Virus record (IMG/VR): IMGVR_UViG_3300049893_002805
Location: 1-50,645 of that record
DNA length: 50,645 nucleotides
Source of the DNA: a virus
Direction: 5' to 3' (one strand)
Part shown: positions 34,360 to 42,642 of the stretch, in pieces
Position numbering within the stretch: the stretch's first letter is position 1
How the letters are laid out: each line of letters opens with the position of its first letter
Notes under the pieces: model-generated
Database searches by the model: none
Told to the model about the DNA's origin: nothing
Seen by the model: the letters and a program-made list of their open reading frames with translations, nothing else
Program-made: the position numbers and the translations under genes

Positions 34360-34725
34360 ATGGAAAAAACGGCATCCAACCTAGCTCTGTTGAAGGAGTT
34401 CACCGCTTACGTGGTGAAGTCTTTGAAGATTCGGCAAAATGCTGAAATCGTCTTCCTGTTTGGACACGATCCGAGCTACCCAAGCGCAGGCGGTTACATG
34501 CCAGGGTCGGGAAAGGTGATCGTCACAGCCAAGAACAGAGCGATTGCCGATATCATGCGCACCCTGGCTCACGAGCTTACCCATCACAGGCAATACGAGC
34601 TAGGGATGATTGGACCGGAGGACACCGACAACCAGCAGCTTGAGGATCAAGCGAACATCTTCGCTGGCAGGCTTGTCAGGTGGTTTGGACGCGAGCACAA
34701 GGAAATCTACGCCGACTTGGCTTGA
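34360..34725 (+). CDS. Putative zinc metallopeptidase (HExxH)
   Basis: This is the only plus-strand gene between 1 and 43 kb. The preferred start is ATG 34360 (MEKTASNLALL), 121 residues; an in-frame ATG at 34306 inside the divergent gene's start would add 18 residues and has a possible GGAG ten bases ahead. It contains RTLAHELTHHRQYELG, the HExxH zinc signature, with Glu/Asp-rich residues after. Small soluble proteins of this type may be phage peptidases or ImmA/IrrE-like anti-repressor proteins. It overlaps the convergent GT gene tail-to-tail by 19 bases. Confidence 0.7.
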   Translation: MEKTASNLALLKEFTAYVVKSLKIRQNAEIVFLFGHDPSYPSAGGYMPGSGKVIVTAKNRAIADIMRTLAHELTHHRQYELGMIGPEDTDNQQLEDQANIFAGRLVRWFGREHKEIYADLA

Positions 34726-35639
34726 TTGATCTGGTCCCAGAAGTACGACGCCCTGGAACGGAGATAGGCTTCGCAGTCCTCCGCAGAGGAAGCGTACCAC
34801 TCGTCTCTCTTCTGGAGGACGTTGGCATTGGTCATGACGTTCAGACCCATCACTCTGGCTTCCAGAGTTACTCTTGGGCAAGTGTCCTTGTCGAGCGGAA
34901 GGAAGATGAAGCCCTCGTACTCGCTGAGCTTGTCCAGGAACTCCTTGTAAGGGAGATTCGGGATAGGTTCGTGCTGGATCTTCTTGAGGTTGCACCACTT
35001 GTGGGTTTCCTCGACACCCTTGATCCAGGAGCCAGAGCCAAGGATAGCCCAGGGCTTCTTTCCTTCCTTTGGCTTCTGTCGGTAAGAGGATAGAAGGTCG
35101 AGAGTCTCATCATCGAAGACCGAAGACAGGACAACATGCCCTGGGTGTGTCTTCAGGTCTGGAACATGAGCCAACCATCTATCGCGCTGCCCAGAGGACA
35201 TCCAAAAGATGCGATCAGCCTTCTCAAAGAAGTGAGCAATGAGCAATCCGTGGTGATCCTTGGCGCAATTACAAGGATTGCCGCTGACTTGGATATGTCG
35301 GTTGGTGGAGCGGTAGGAACAGAACTTGAAGTCGTACTCAATGATGGAATACTTTGCTCCGCTCCTGGGGAGGTATTGGAGCATGTACTCGCTGAGGGTT
35401 GTGAAATTCCCGAAGATCCAATACTTGTCCTTGTTGGCGTCCAACATCTTCTTCGTGAGAGACTTGGCATGAAGCTTGAAAAGCTTCTCTGGAGCCTTCT
35501 TGATCAGGGCTTCCGAGGTGAGTTCGGCTCCTCCTGCTACGTCCTTGACAAAGAAGTCGTTGACGAAGACGATCTTGGTGGACTTTGGAATCACATACTC
35601 GATAGGGATTCCATCGAATGGGCTTTTAGCTTGTGTCAT
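34707..35639 (-). CDS. Glycosyltransferase-like protein (GT-B type)
   Basis: This 310-residue protein opens with IVFVNDFFVKDVAGGAELTS and, near the C-terminus, has EGFIFLPLDKDTCPRVTLEA, a GT-B donor-site-like loop in which a Glu follows at the end. A cluster NPCNCAKDHHG lies in the middle. It looks like a compact relative of family-4 glycosyltransferases of phage and capsule loci. Its 3' end overlaps the 3' end of the plus-strand metallopeptidase gene. It follows the primase gene by 1 base, separate from the rest of the glycan genes. Confidence 0.7.
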   Translation of the reverse strand: MTQAKSPFDGIPIEYVIPKSTKIVFVNDFFVKDVAGGAELTSEALIKKAPEKLFKLHAKSLTKKMLDANKDKYWIFGNFTTLSEYMLQYLPRSGAKYSIIEYDFKFCSYRSTNRHIQVSGNPCNCAKDHHGLLIAHFFEKADRIFWMSSGQRDRWLAHVPDLKTHPGHVVLSSVFDDETLDLLSSYRQKPKEGKKPWAILGSGSWIKGVEETHKWCNLKKIQHEPIPNLPYKEFLDKLSEYEGFIFLPLDKDTCPRVTLEARVMGLNVMTNANVLQKRDEWYASSAEDCEAYLRSRASYFWDQINQAKSA

Positions 35640-35640
35640 C

Positions 35641-37443
35641 CTATTTTCTTTCCTGTTCGTTCACAGGATGGAAGAAAATGAGGTTGATGTTTTTCGTCGA
35701 TTCCTCGCCATATGGCTTCCCGTCACGCCAAAGGATTTGGAAGAAACCCATGGAGAGAAACTTGTCAATCTCGTGCTCTGTTGGAACCACCTCAGTTCCA
35801 ATATCCTCGAACTGCCCCACCTTGTCCTTGACCCGTACCTTCTGCACAGACATCAAAAGGAGGCCATTCTCCTTTGACACCACTCGGTAGGTGTCGAACT
35901 TGAAACCGACAATATCCCCTGGGAGGAGGGAGTCAACAAACGCCGCAGACGCAGCAGGATCAAGCACCAAGGTGCCCTCAGCATCGGCGTCTACTTGCTC
36001 ATCGGTTAGAGTCGAAATACGACGGATGTTGGCCATGTTGTACTCCAAACCACTCCGTCCTTGAAAGAGGTGCTCCTTGGAATGTGTCTCCACGGGAACA
36101 GTACGTGGTGCCACCTCGACGCGGAGCTTCTGCCCGTTCCGCTCAATGATGTCCCCATCCTTCACCTTGCTGTCCTTCTTTGCTTCTTCGCCCATAAGCT
36201 TTTCCTCCAGGTTAGGATACGATGGCGGGGTTCCGTCTTCAACCCCTAAAATGCGTTTGCTGACTTCCCATAGGTTGTTTTTGGCCGAGCGCCGTCGGAT
36301 AGCTCCGCATTCCATCAACTTTTTCGCCAGGAGTTGCGACTTGTAGACGGAAAACTTTGCAAATCCCTTGGAAAGGAAGAATAGCGCACGGCGATCCCCA
36401 ATTTCTTTCAGGGAAAGAAGCACGGTTTCTCCCCCTTTGGGATCAATGGAGTCAAAGAACTCCTGGTCAATTTGGTTCAGCGACTCAAGAGGACATTCAC
36501 CCTCAATCCCTCGCTTCTTGAGCCATTTAGTGTAAATCTCATTCACCCGCTCATGGGAGTTGTTGTACGGCTGGTACCTCAACACTGAGTCGATGATCCC
36601 AACCACCTCATCCAGGAACAGATTGGCTTCCTGGAAATTGGAGAGGTAGTTCAGTGCACTGGATTCAAGCTGGTACTTCGTCGCCCCCTTCGCTCTGTCC
36701 GAGGACAACAGGCGGTGCATGGTAACGTTTCGAATCCCATTGGGAACCACATTGGTCTCATCCAACAGCCATTCCCGGATTTCAGGTACCGAGCGAGATT
36801 GCCATTCTTGAGCAAGTGCTTGGCGATCTGCTTTTCCAACCCTAGCGGAAGCGGCTTTCTTCGATACCCTCTTTGTTGCCTGAGACGTTGCTTGAAGCTT
36901 CTCTTCCAGGAAAACAGGACATGACTGAATCTCGGCTGTCTGTAGATCGCAAAGGAACTCGTACTTCTGCCCGCTCTTGTGCGTGCTCGGAGCAATGACT
37001 AGAATTCCTCCTAGTCCTCGCACATCCAGCTTTTCATCGAGAAGCTGGCAGGAGTTCTTCACTGGGACTTTTGACCAATAGAGGGCATGCGATCCTCCAG
37101 AACCGCTTCGCTGCATCACCGTCTCCCCGTATGACTTGAGGGATTCAATGAATGGATGAGCTACAACGTCACCATCCAGAGCGATTAGATGCCTCCCATC
37201 TCTCCCCTTCCTGCCAGTTGCAATGGCAAGATTCACAGGCTTGGAGGAAGTAAACCACGACTTTACCTTCGTGGAGTCAAAGGTCGCTGCCGCCTGCCAG
37301 TTAGACATCAAGGGATGCTTCCCAGGACTTGGGCATCGTTCTCCTCGGTGACAGGTGCAAACTCCATTTCTCAATCCATGGCATGGGATCATTGGAATCT
37401 GTTGGCGGGCGAAGAACTCGATTACGCGGTTAAGATCGTTCAT
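35641..37443 (-). CDS. Primase-polymerase (AEP/prim-pol) domain protein
   Basis: This 600-residue protein has an N-terminal prim-pol domain (bifunctional DNA primase/polymerase family). The N-terminus CHGLRNGVCTCHRGERCPSP holds the zinc-like Cys/His set. D90 and D92 (LIALDGDV) are the metal-binding acids, H119 lies in GSGGSHALYW, and DVRGLGGILVIAPSTHKSG is the third motif. No helicase domain follows; the C-terminal half is helical and basic (GATKYQLESSALNYL, LRVEVAPRTVPVE), with no motif I know. A possible promoter lies about 50 bases upstream. The gene would make primers or act in repair. Partner helicase is not in the window. Confidence 0.85.
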   Translation of the reverse strand: MNDLNRVIEFFARQQIPMIPCHGLRNGVCTCHRGERCPSPGKHPLMSNWQAAATFDSTKVKSWFTSSKPVNLAIATGRKGRDGRHLIALDGDVVAHPFIESLKSYGETVMQRSGSGGSHALYWSKVPVKNSCQLLDEKLDVRGLGGILVIAPSTHKSGQKYEFLCDLQTAEIQSCPVFLEEKLQATSQATKRVSKKAASARVGKADRQALAQEWQSRSVPEIREWLLDETNVVPNGIRNVTMHRLLSSDRAKGATKYQLESSALNYLSNFQEANLFLDEVVGIIDSVLRYQPYNNSHERVNEIYTKWLKKRGIEGECPLESLNQIDQEFFDSIDPKGGETVLLSLKEIGDRRALFFLSKGFAKFSVYKSQLLAKKLMECGAIRRRSAKNNLWEVSKRILGVEDGTPPSYPNLEEKLMGEEAKKDSKVKDGDIIERNGQKLRVEVAPRTVPVETHSKEHLFQGRSGLEYNMANIRRISTLTDEQVDADAEGTLVLDPAASAAFVDSLLPGDIVGFKFDTYRVVSKENGLLLMSVQKVRVKDKVGQFEDIGTEVVPTEHEIDKFLSMGFFQILWRDGKPYGEESTKNINLIFFHPVNEQERK

Positions 37444-37489
37444 CTTCTCTACGGCTTCTACTTCTTCTCTCTACCACAGAAGAATACCA

Positions 37490-37495
37490 ATTATA
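37490..37495 (-). promoter_or_regulatory. Possible -10 element (GGTATAAT) before primase gene
   Basis: TATAAT on the minus strand with an upstream GG lies about 47 bases before ATG 37443. I see no convincing -35. The 134-base gap between the primase gene and the next gene upstream is otherwise without a gene; purine-rich runs fill the leader. Confidence 0.4.
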
Positions 37496-37577
37496 CCTAC
37501 TTCCCCTTCTCTTTCCCTCTCTATGGTTATCTTCCACAACCAGAGTTTCAGGAAAAGAGGGCCAGAAAAAGGTGTAA

Positions 37578-37811
37578 TTAGCCAGCAATCCTGGCAATGA
37601 TCACCACGTCCGTGGCTCCAACAGGAGGTGTGTTCACAGAGTACACATAGTTCCCACCAGACCTACCACGGTAAAAGATGGTGGCCGAAGAAGCTCCACC
37701 ACCACCACCAGAGACCGTTGTGGTTGAGTTTATTACAACCCCGGATGCAGCTTGTGATCCGGTGACCACGGTGGCTGCTGCTGAGAAGTATTCGCCGTTG
37801 TAGTCTGCCAT
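37578..37811 (-). CDS. Small virion-type protein
   Basis: This 77-residue protein (MADYNGEYFSAAATVVTGSQ) is rich in Ser, Gly, Val and Thr, with a poly-Gly turn (TTTVSGGGGGASSATI). It resembles the small structural proteins that precede fibre or head-decoration genes in many phages. The ribosome site GAGGT lies ahead of ATG 37811, 8 bases after the stop of the upstream virion gene. No family recognised. Confidence 0.65.
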   Translation of the reverse strand: MADYNGEYFSAAATVVTGSQAASGVVINSTTTVSGGGGGASSATIFYRGRSGGNYVYSVNTPPVGATDVVIIARIAG

Positions 37812-37819
37812 GGTTTACC

Positions 37820-38791
37820 TCAGACAGAAGGAGCGACCCCGTTCCAAGGAAGCAGAATGTGGTTAATTGCGATCCAATCCAAGGCTCCCGAGGTTGTCGA
37901 GATTGTCGAGCCCGTGCTACGGTTGTTGGTGTTCAGTCGCACCAAGGTAGAGACGCCCTTGAAGCCATGGTTGGCTGGTGCTGCCCAGAAGCCTGGGAGG
38001 AGGGTGTCATAGTTTGTGACCGCCGAGGTTCCAATTTGGTACGAGTACCATGGGGTGTTCGTGTTCACCCAGGCGTAGTAACCAAGGCCAACTGGTGCCC
38101 ATGCTTCTCCAGCAAGTCCTTTGCCAAACCAGCACTTTGGTGCATAGAAGTAGTACGAACTGGATGCGGCTTGAGCCATGGAGTAGTAGTTGCCGTCCAG
38201 GATTCCAACCTGTCCACCGCCACCTTGACCTGTGTGGAGCACGTATGGGTCGTTGTCTTGGGCGCTGAAGGTGCCGGAAACCATTGGGTCAAAGATGAAC
38301 AATGAAGTCGAGTTACCGCCACCAGCCGGATATGCAGCAGCCCAGAAGGCGTATGGAGCCGTGTTCTCGGCCCTGAAGTGAGCTCGATTACTTGCGTTTG
38401 TTGCCCACTGGATGGTGCTCGTCCTATCCGCTGCAAACCACTTGAACTCCTCATTGGAACCAGAAGGCATTGCCGTGGCAGTGCCTCCAAGGTCACCAGC
38501 ACCAGAGGTGTGGATGTAGATTCCTCTGCCTTGGATGCCCGTGGAGCCTGCGCTCTGGAAGCCCAGGATTCTCTGGACGTTTCCGTACGAACCTGTTGGC
38601 TGTTGGACGAGGAAGTAGGAGTTGTCAGTTTCCAGAACGCTTGCGCTGGTGATGATGTCACCAGCCGAGAGGACGCTTCCATTGGACGATGAGATCACGG
38701 TCCAGCTTGCGCTTACGAGCGTGTCCTTCAAAAGGAAGAGGAATTCCGAGCCTTTTGTGATGGTGTTGTTGACGTTAGAGATCCAGGCCAT
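37820..38791 (-). CDS. Virion structural protein
   Basis: This 323-residue protein (MAWISNVNNTITKGSEFLFL) is Ser/Gly/Thr/aromatic-rich. It has a central tract (FSAQDNDPYVLHTGQGGGGQ) and no enzymatic or membrane features. The composition and the adjacent genes of similar style suggest a tail fibre or head-associated protein. AAAGGA precedes ATG 38791. No family recognised. Confidence 0.68.
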   Translation of the reverse strand: MAWISNVNNTITKGSEFLFLLKDTLVSASWTVISSSNGSVLSAGDIITSASVLETDNSYFLVQQPTGSYGNVQRILGFQSAGSTGIQGRGIYIHTSGAGDLGGTATAMPSGSNEEFKWFAADRTSTIQWATNASNRAHFRAENTAPYAFWAAAYPAGGGNSTSLFIFDPMVSGTFSAQDNDPYVLHTGQGGGGQVGILDGNYYSMAQAASSSYYFYAPKCWFGKGLAGEAWAPVGLGYYAWVNTNTPWYSYQIGTSAVTNYDTLLPGFWAAPANHGFKGVSTLVRLNTNNRSTGSTISTTSGALDWIAINHILLPWNGVAPSV

Positions 38792-38802
38792 GGGTGTATC
38801 CT

Positions 38803-39615
38803 TTAGTTAGGAATCATCAAGAGTTCCGCCGAACCAAGGACGGCGGGAGTGCTTCCAGTGGAGGTGTACAACTGGAGCTCGTAAATTTGCTCTGCGTTGG
38901 TGGAAAAGTTCGTGGCAGATGCCAAGTCGCTCGAAAGGAACTTGGTTGGGGTGGTATCCGAAGAGGAAATCGCTGAAACACCTGGACCGCCAATTTCCAC
39001 GTATTTTGCCGTGCTGATGTTGTACAGCTTGATGTATGCAAACTGTGCGCCATCGTAGATGGACAGAATGGTCTTCAGGTAGATCCCCATTCCCCCAGAC
39101 ACATAGGCCCACTCAGTAGGGGACCAAGCGTTCTGTCCAGCCACCTGGGGGTTGCTCGATGTGTTTGTGGTAGACACATACCCGGCAAGAGGCAGTCGCC
39201 CGTAGATGCCGGTGGACCCGCTAATGGCCACAGATCCATTGGACTGAGAAGTGATCCTGATTCCAGCGGCTCCGTACATGAACGGGGTGCCGTCATACAG
39301 GGTTCTAACCGAAGCCGAGAGGGGTCCGCTGAACGCCCCGGATTGCAGCACGTGGAAGGAGCCAGAAACCTTGGCATCTCCCCCAAAGACCGTGGCTCCT
39401 CTGGTTGAGGTTCCCAGAGTTGAGATTGCTCCCGAGATGAACAGGAACACATCTTGGCCAATGGAACCCGTGCCAAAGAGCGCCGTGTTGATTGACCCGC
39501 TTTGATTCAAAGCACTGGAAAACGGGTAAATAAGGAACGAAGCGTTCGTTCCGGTTGACCCGGAAGCGATCAGCTTGTTTGTCCTTACTTGGCTTGCACG
39601 AAAGTCGTAGGTCAT
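38803..39615 (-). CDS. Virion structural protein (fibre-like)
   Basis: This 270-residue protein begins MTYDFRASQVRTNKLIASGS. It has repeated SGS/TGS/NGS segments and alternating hydrophobic positions as in beta-helical tail fibres (GDAKVSGSFHVLQSGAFSGP), and a C-terminal more globular part (IGGPGVSAISSSDTTPTKFL). AAGG precedes ATG 39615. It lies between two other virion-type genes of the same style. No specific family recognised. Confidence 0.68.
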   Translation of the reverse strand: MTYDFRASQVRTNKLIASGSTGTNASFLIYPFSSALNQSGSINTALFGTGSIGQDVFLFISGAISTLGTSTRGATVFGGDAKVSGSFHVLQSGAFSGPLSASVRTLYDGTPFMYGAAGIRITSQSNGSVAISGSTGIYGRLPLAGYVSTTNTSSNPQVAGQNAWSPTEWAYVSGGMGIYLKTILSIYDGAQFAYIKLYNISTAKYVEIGGPGVSAISSSDTTPTKFLSSDLASATNFSTNAEQIYELQLYTSTGSTPAVLGSAELLMIPN

Positions 39616-39640
39616 TGGCTTACCTTGCTAAGTATTGAAA

Positions 39641-40432
39641 TCACGGAACCCCAAGGTCTGGATCAGCCTGGAATGGACTTACATCCGAACCAGTTGTGTC
39701 CATTGCCAGGAAGTGAATGATTCCCGTGTATGGAACGGAGAGCTCATTCACAGCGTAGCTATTAGAAACGGCCACGATCGTCTGCCCGATATTTAGCTCG
39801 TCCGAAGAGCTGCCAACTGGGTTGTAATTGAGGTATTCTGGGAAGCTTGGGAGAGCTCCGAAGGACATGCTCAGGCTCGATTGGTTGCTCAGAGAGCTAG
39901 ACCCAGCCGATACCCAGGCATAGGACCCAGAGAGATCGGTGCTCCTGTTGACGTAAATTGGGAAAGAACCCGTCGTGTAAACTCCACGATAGGTAATCTT
40001 CCCAGTGAAAGGGGCTGAGAAGTTGGCTGTGAACCCACTGCTTGTCAGCCCGGTTACCCACCAAGCAACGTTTGGCGTTTCCTGCCCGTCAGTGCCCGAG
40101 AACTGGCTTTGAGACGGCTCGAATGCAAGATAGGGAGTCCCAGCGAAAGGAGTGGAAAAGACGACCGCGTAGGACGTTTGGTTGGTAAACGTCTCGGTTG
40201 CCTCCAAGAAGGTAGCGTATGAAACAGCCCCCGAAACTGCCCACGATGTGCTCAGGTATGTTGGTGCGCTGTAGAACGACCTATCACGCAACACCTTTTG
40301 GAAGTCAAGCGACTTCGTGGTGTTGGTGATCGCATCAACAAATGACCGTACATCCGGTCGGCGGGTATTGCCGTACGGATAGACCTTTCGGTATTTGGCT
40401 CTATTTCTGCCAATTCTCTCGTCGATGCTCAC
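39641..40432 (-). CDS. Virion structural protein
   Basis: This 263-residue protein starts at GTG 40432 (SIDERIGRNRAKYRKVYPYG). After a basic N-terminus it is Ser/Thr/aromatic-rich and beta-like. A 7-bp inverted repeat lies just before the GTG and no ribosome site is visible between it and the start, which resembles the situation at 13138. No family recognised. It is the first gene of the short structural group downstream of PhoH. Confidence 0.65.
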   Translation of the reverse strand: MSIDERIGRNRAKYRKVYPYGNTRRPDVRSFVDAITNTTKSLDFQKVLRDRSFYSAPTYLSTSWAVSGAVSYATFLEATETFTNQTSYAVVFSTPFAGTPYLAFEPSQSQFSGTDGQETPNVAWWVTGLTSSGFTANFSAPFTGKITYRGVYTTGSFPIYVNRSTDLSGSYAWVSAGSSSLSNQSSLSMSFGALPSFPEYLNYNPVGSSSDELNIGQTIVAVSNSYAVNELSVPYTGIIHFLAMDTTGSDVSPFQADPDLGVP

Positions 40433-40460
40433 GAACTGTAAATAGCCCCGCCCACAGTTC
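40433..40460 (-). promoter_or_regulatory. Inverted repeat abutting GTG start
   Basis: GAACTGT at 40433-40439 and ACAGTTC at 40454-40460 form a perfect 7-bp stem with a 14-base G-rich loop. The stem ends directly before GTG 40432, and no ribosome site is visible, suggesting structure-controlled initiation. Confidence 0.4.
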
Positions 40461-40477
40461 AGCGGCTCAAACGAATG

Positions 40478-41815
40478 TCAGAGAATCTGAGCCGCAAGCG
40501 TGGCAAGTGCGCTTCTCTCACCCTTGGTCAAGGTGACGTGACCAGAGATGGGGTAGCTCTTGAACTTTTCGATTGCGATGGTCAAACCGTTGGACACGGA
40601 ATCCACGTACATGTTGTCGATTTGCTCAATATCGCCCGTAAGGACGATCTTGGTACCCTCTCCAACACGGGTGATGATTGTCTTCAGTTCGTGGGCATTC
40701 AAGTTCTGGGCCTCATCAATGATGATGTAGGCGTTAGCGATTGAACGACCACGGATGAAGGTCATGGCCTCAACCTCAATGGTTCCGTTCTCAAAAAGCA
40801 TCTGGAGAGTCTCCTCTCCTCTTTTGCTCTTCTTCCCGTCAGCGGAAAGAAGGTACCGAAGGTTGTCCTTGATAGGAGCAACCCATGGCTCCATCTTCTC
40901 CTCCATCGTTCCTGGGAGGAATCCGATGTCCTTGCCAAGCGGCTGAATAGGGCGGCACACGATCAAGCTCTTGTACTGCTTGCGCTCCAAGACTTGGTGA
41001 AGCCCAGAGGCAATTGCCAAGAGAGTCTTGCCCGTTCCAGCGGACCCAACCACGGTGACAAGCGGGATGTTGGGATCAAGCAAGGCATCAATGGCGCAGC
41101 GTTGGCCGCTGTTCTTTCCATTGATCTTGCAAGGAGCAAACTCCGTGATCCTATACCCAACGCACCCCTTCAATCTCATCAGGGCATGCTGATTGGTCGT
41201 TGGGTTGGTTACGTTGAGATACTGGTTCTCATGGAACTCCTTGACAACCTCTTCAGGGAATTCCAGCTTTCCTTCCTCGAAGAAAGCATCAAGATCGAAG
41301 TCCCCGACCAACTCAGCCGAACCGCTGTAAAGACCCGCCGCAGACTTGGCCACATGAAGCTTCTTGTAGTCGTCCGAAGTGATCCCAAGGGCGTTGGCCT
41401 TCAAGCGAAGCAGGATATCCCTGGAGATGAGCACCGTCTCCTGCTTCGACTTCTTCTTCAGAGCCAAGCAGAGAGCAAGGATTTGATTGTCTCCCGACTT
41501 CCCTTCCAGTTCAGAAGGAAGAAGTTCCTTCACGTCATTGAACCCAAGGGAACTGATCGACATGATGAAAAGCCGACCAAGCCCCGCTCCAAGAGGAACA
41601 GGGTCCTTGAAGGCTTTGTGCTCCTTGGTGATTTCCGTCAGCTTACGCGATGTCTCACGAGCATTGCGTCCGACTTCATCTTGACGATCCTTGTGCCTGT
41701 CAAGCTCCTCAAGTACGATCATTGGAATAACCAAGTCGTGTTCCTTGAATGAGAAGAGCGCCGAAGGGTCAGAGAGGAGAACGTTGGTGTCCAGAATGTA
41801 GGCTTTTGTTTCCAT
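40478..41815 (-). CDS. phoH: PhoH-like ATPase with N-terminal PIN domain
   Basis: This 445-residue protein has an N-terminal PIN domain with D9 and E37 (YILDTNVLLSD, VLEELDRHKD) and D109 in GDNQILALCL. It is followed by a PhoH P-loop NTPase with Walker A GSAGTGKT at 257-264 and Walker B IIIDEAQN near 364. This is the PIN-PhoH architecture found widely in bacteria and common in phages, linked to RNA unwinding and cleavage. Residues look intact. An intergenic promoter-like TATAAT lies upstream. It is first in a short run toward the small structural genes. Confidence 0.92.
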   Translation of the reverse strand: METKAYILDTNVLLSDPSALFSFKEHDLVIPMIVLEELDRHKDRQDEVGRNARETSRKLTEITKEHKAFKDPVPLGAGLGRLFIMSISSLGFNDVKELLPSELEGKSGDNQILALCLALKKKSKQETVLISRDILLRLKANALGITSDDYKKLHVAKSAAGLYSGSAELVGDFDLDAFFEEGKLEFPEEVVKEFHENQYLNVTNPTTNQHALMRLKGCVGYRITEFAPCKINGKNSGQRCAIDALLDPNIPLVTVVGSAGTGKTLLAIASGLHQVLERKQYKSLIVCRPIQPLGKDIGFLPGTMEEKMEPWVAPIKDNLRYLLSADGKKSKRGEETLQMLFENGTIEVEAMTFIRGRSIANAYIIIDEAQNLNAHELKTIITRVGEGTKIVLTGDIEQIDNMYVDSVSNGLTIAIEKFKSYPISGHVTLTKGERSALATLAAQIL

Positions 41816-41838
41816 AGCTCAAAATTACAGTGGATTGT

Positions 41839-41858
41839 CCAAGCGCACTTGGATTATA
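41839..41858 (-). promoter_or_regulatory. TATAAT-like promoter with inverted repeat before phoH
   Basis: In minus-strand sense CGTATAAT (41853-41858) is directly followed by CCAAGTGCGCTTGG, an inverted repeat of CCAAG/CTTGG with a 4-base loop (41839-41852). The symmetric site at the transcription start could be an operator. A -35 is weak (TTCTTG, 17 bases away). Confidence 0.45.
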
Positions 41859-41885
41859 CGTGAATGCCTTTTCGACAAGAATTGA

Positions 41886-42281
41886 TCAAACAGTCTTCTT
41901 GGAAGATGAGCCCTTTGGCCTACCCCTTGGACGAATCAATTCTGGCAACTGCGCTTCGTCGAGTTTGATCGAAACATTCACGTTCACCGCGTAGTCCTTC
42001 GTCGAATCACCACCGATTTCAAGAACCGTTGGCTCAGAGGAAGGTTCGACGCTTGGCGCAGTTTCCACTGTGGAATTCACTTCTAGGTGAGAAGGCTCCA
42101 CCATCACACTCTGCTCCACCATCTCTTTTTGAATCGAGGGTGTTGGCAGAAATGGAAAAACGGCAGATGGCTCTTCCTTCTTTGGAGGAGCAGCCAATCT
42201 GCCGTATGGATCGAGGGTTCTGTATGGTTTGGTTGGGTCCAATCCGTTCAGAAGTACCTCAGCAGCCATTATGATCTTCAT
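41886..42281 (-). CDS. AT-hook-containing protein
   Basis: This 131-residue protein begins MKIIMAAEVLLNGLDPTKPY; ATG at codon 5 is an alternative start. It is Pro/Glu/Ser-rich in the middle, likely disordered, and ends in LIRPRGRPKGSSSKKTV, an AT-hook (PRGRPKG) that would bind the minor groove of A/T-rich DNA. A preceding segment (VNVNVSIKLDEAQLPEL) is a short beta-type element. Adjacent to a histone-H1-like gene, it may bind phage or host DNA. Confidence 0.65.
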   Translation of the reverse strand: MKIIMAAEVLLNGLDPTKPYRTLDPYGRLAAPPKKEEPSAVFPFLPTPSIQKEMVEQSVMVEPSHLEVNSTVETAPSVEPSSEPTVLEIGGDSTKDYAVNVNVSIKLDEAQLPELIRPRGRPKGSSSKKTV

Positions 42282-42308
42282 ACCCTTAGATAGGGCATGA
42301 ATTCATTT

Positions 42309-42572
42309 TCACCCCTCAGCAGCCTCGCCCTCAGCAGCCTTGCTTGCCTTGCGAGCAGCACGCGCCTCGGTCACAGCCTTGTCCGCAGCCAGAGTCTCCT
42401 TGATGATCTCGGAAACCTGCTTGCGAAGGTCACGGAGTCCTGCACGCAAACGCACACCTGCGCTAACGTTGCGCTTCACCGTGTTCTTCGTCAGGTCCTT
42501 CTGAAGATCAGCAAGGCTCTTCTCCATCTTCGCCCAAAGCTCAGCCACCTTCGATACACTCTCGTCACTCAT
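42309..42572 (-). CDS. Histone H1/Hc1-like small protein
   Basis: This 87-residue protein has the segment KNTVKRNVSAGVRLRAGLRD, then LRKQVSEIIKETLAADKAV, which resembles the compact helical N-terminal part of bacterial histone-H1/Hc1-like proteins; the C-terminus is Ala/Lys/Glu-rich (ARAARKASKAAEGEAAEG). A hairpin near the ribosome site may control it. It likely binds DNA or RNA; I put the family assignment at moderate. Confidence 0.6.
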   Translation of the reverse strand: MSDESVSKVAELWAKMEKSLADLQKDLTKNTVKRNVSAGVRLRAGLRDLRKQVSEIIKETLAADKAVTEARAARKASKAAEGEAAEG

Positions 42573-42577
42573 TTGAT

Positions 42578-42602
42578 GATACTCCTTTATGCAAGAAGTA
42601 TC
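42578..42602 (-). promoter_or_regulatory. Hairpin occluding a ribosome site
   Basis: GATACT and AGTATC (6-bp stem, 13-base loop) enclose the AAAGGAG ribosome site of the histone-like gene. Folding would bury part of the site, which could slow translation. Confidence 0.35.
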
Positions 42603-42642
42603 CTTGCCTAGTTTTCATGGGTTGTATCGGCAAATGTGACGG

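Noticed and set aside
37444-37577. Possible small gene in the 134-base gap before the primase gene
   Set aside because: No open frame with start and ribosome site fits; the gap is purine-rich leader and promoter-like sequence.
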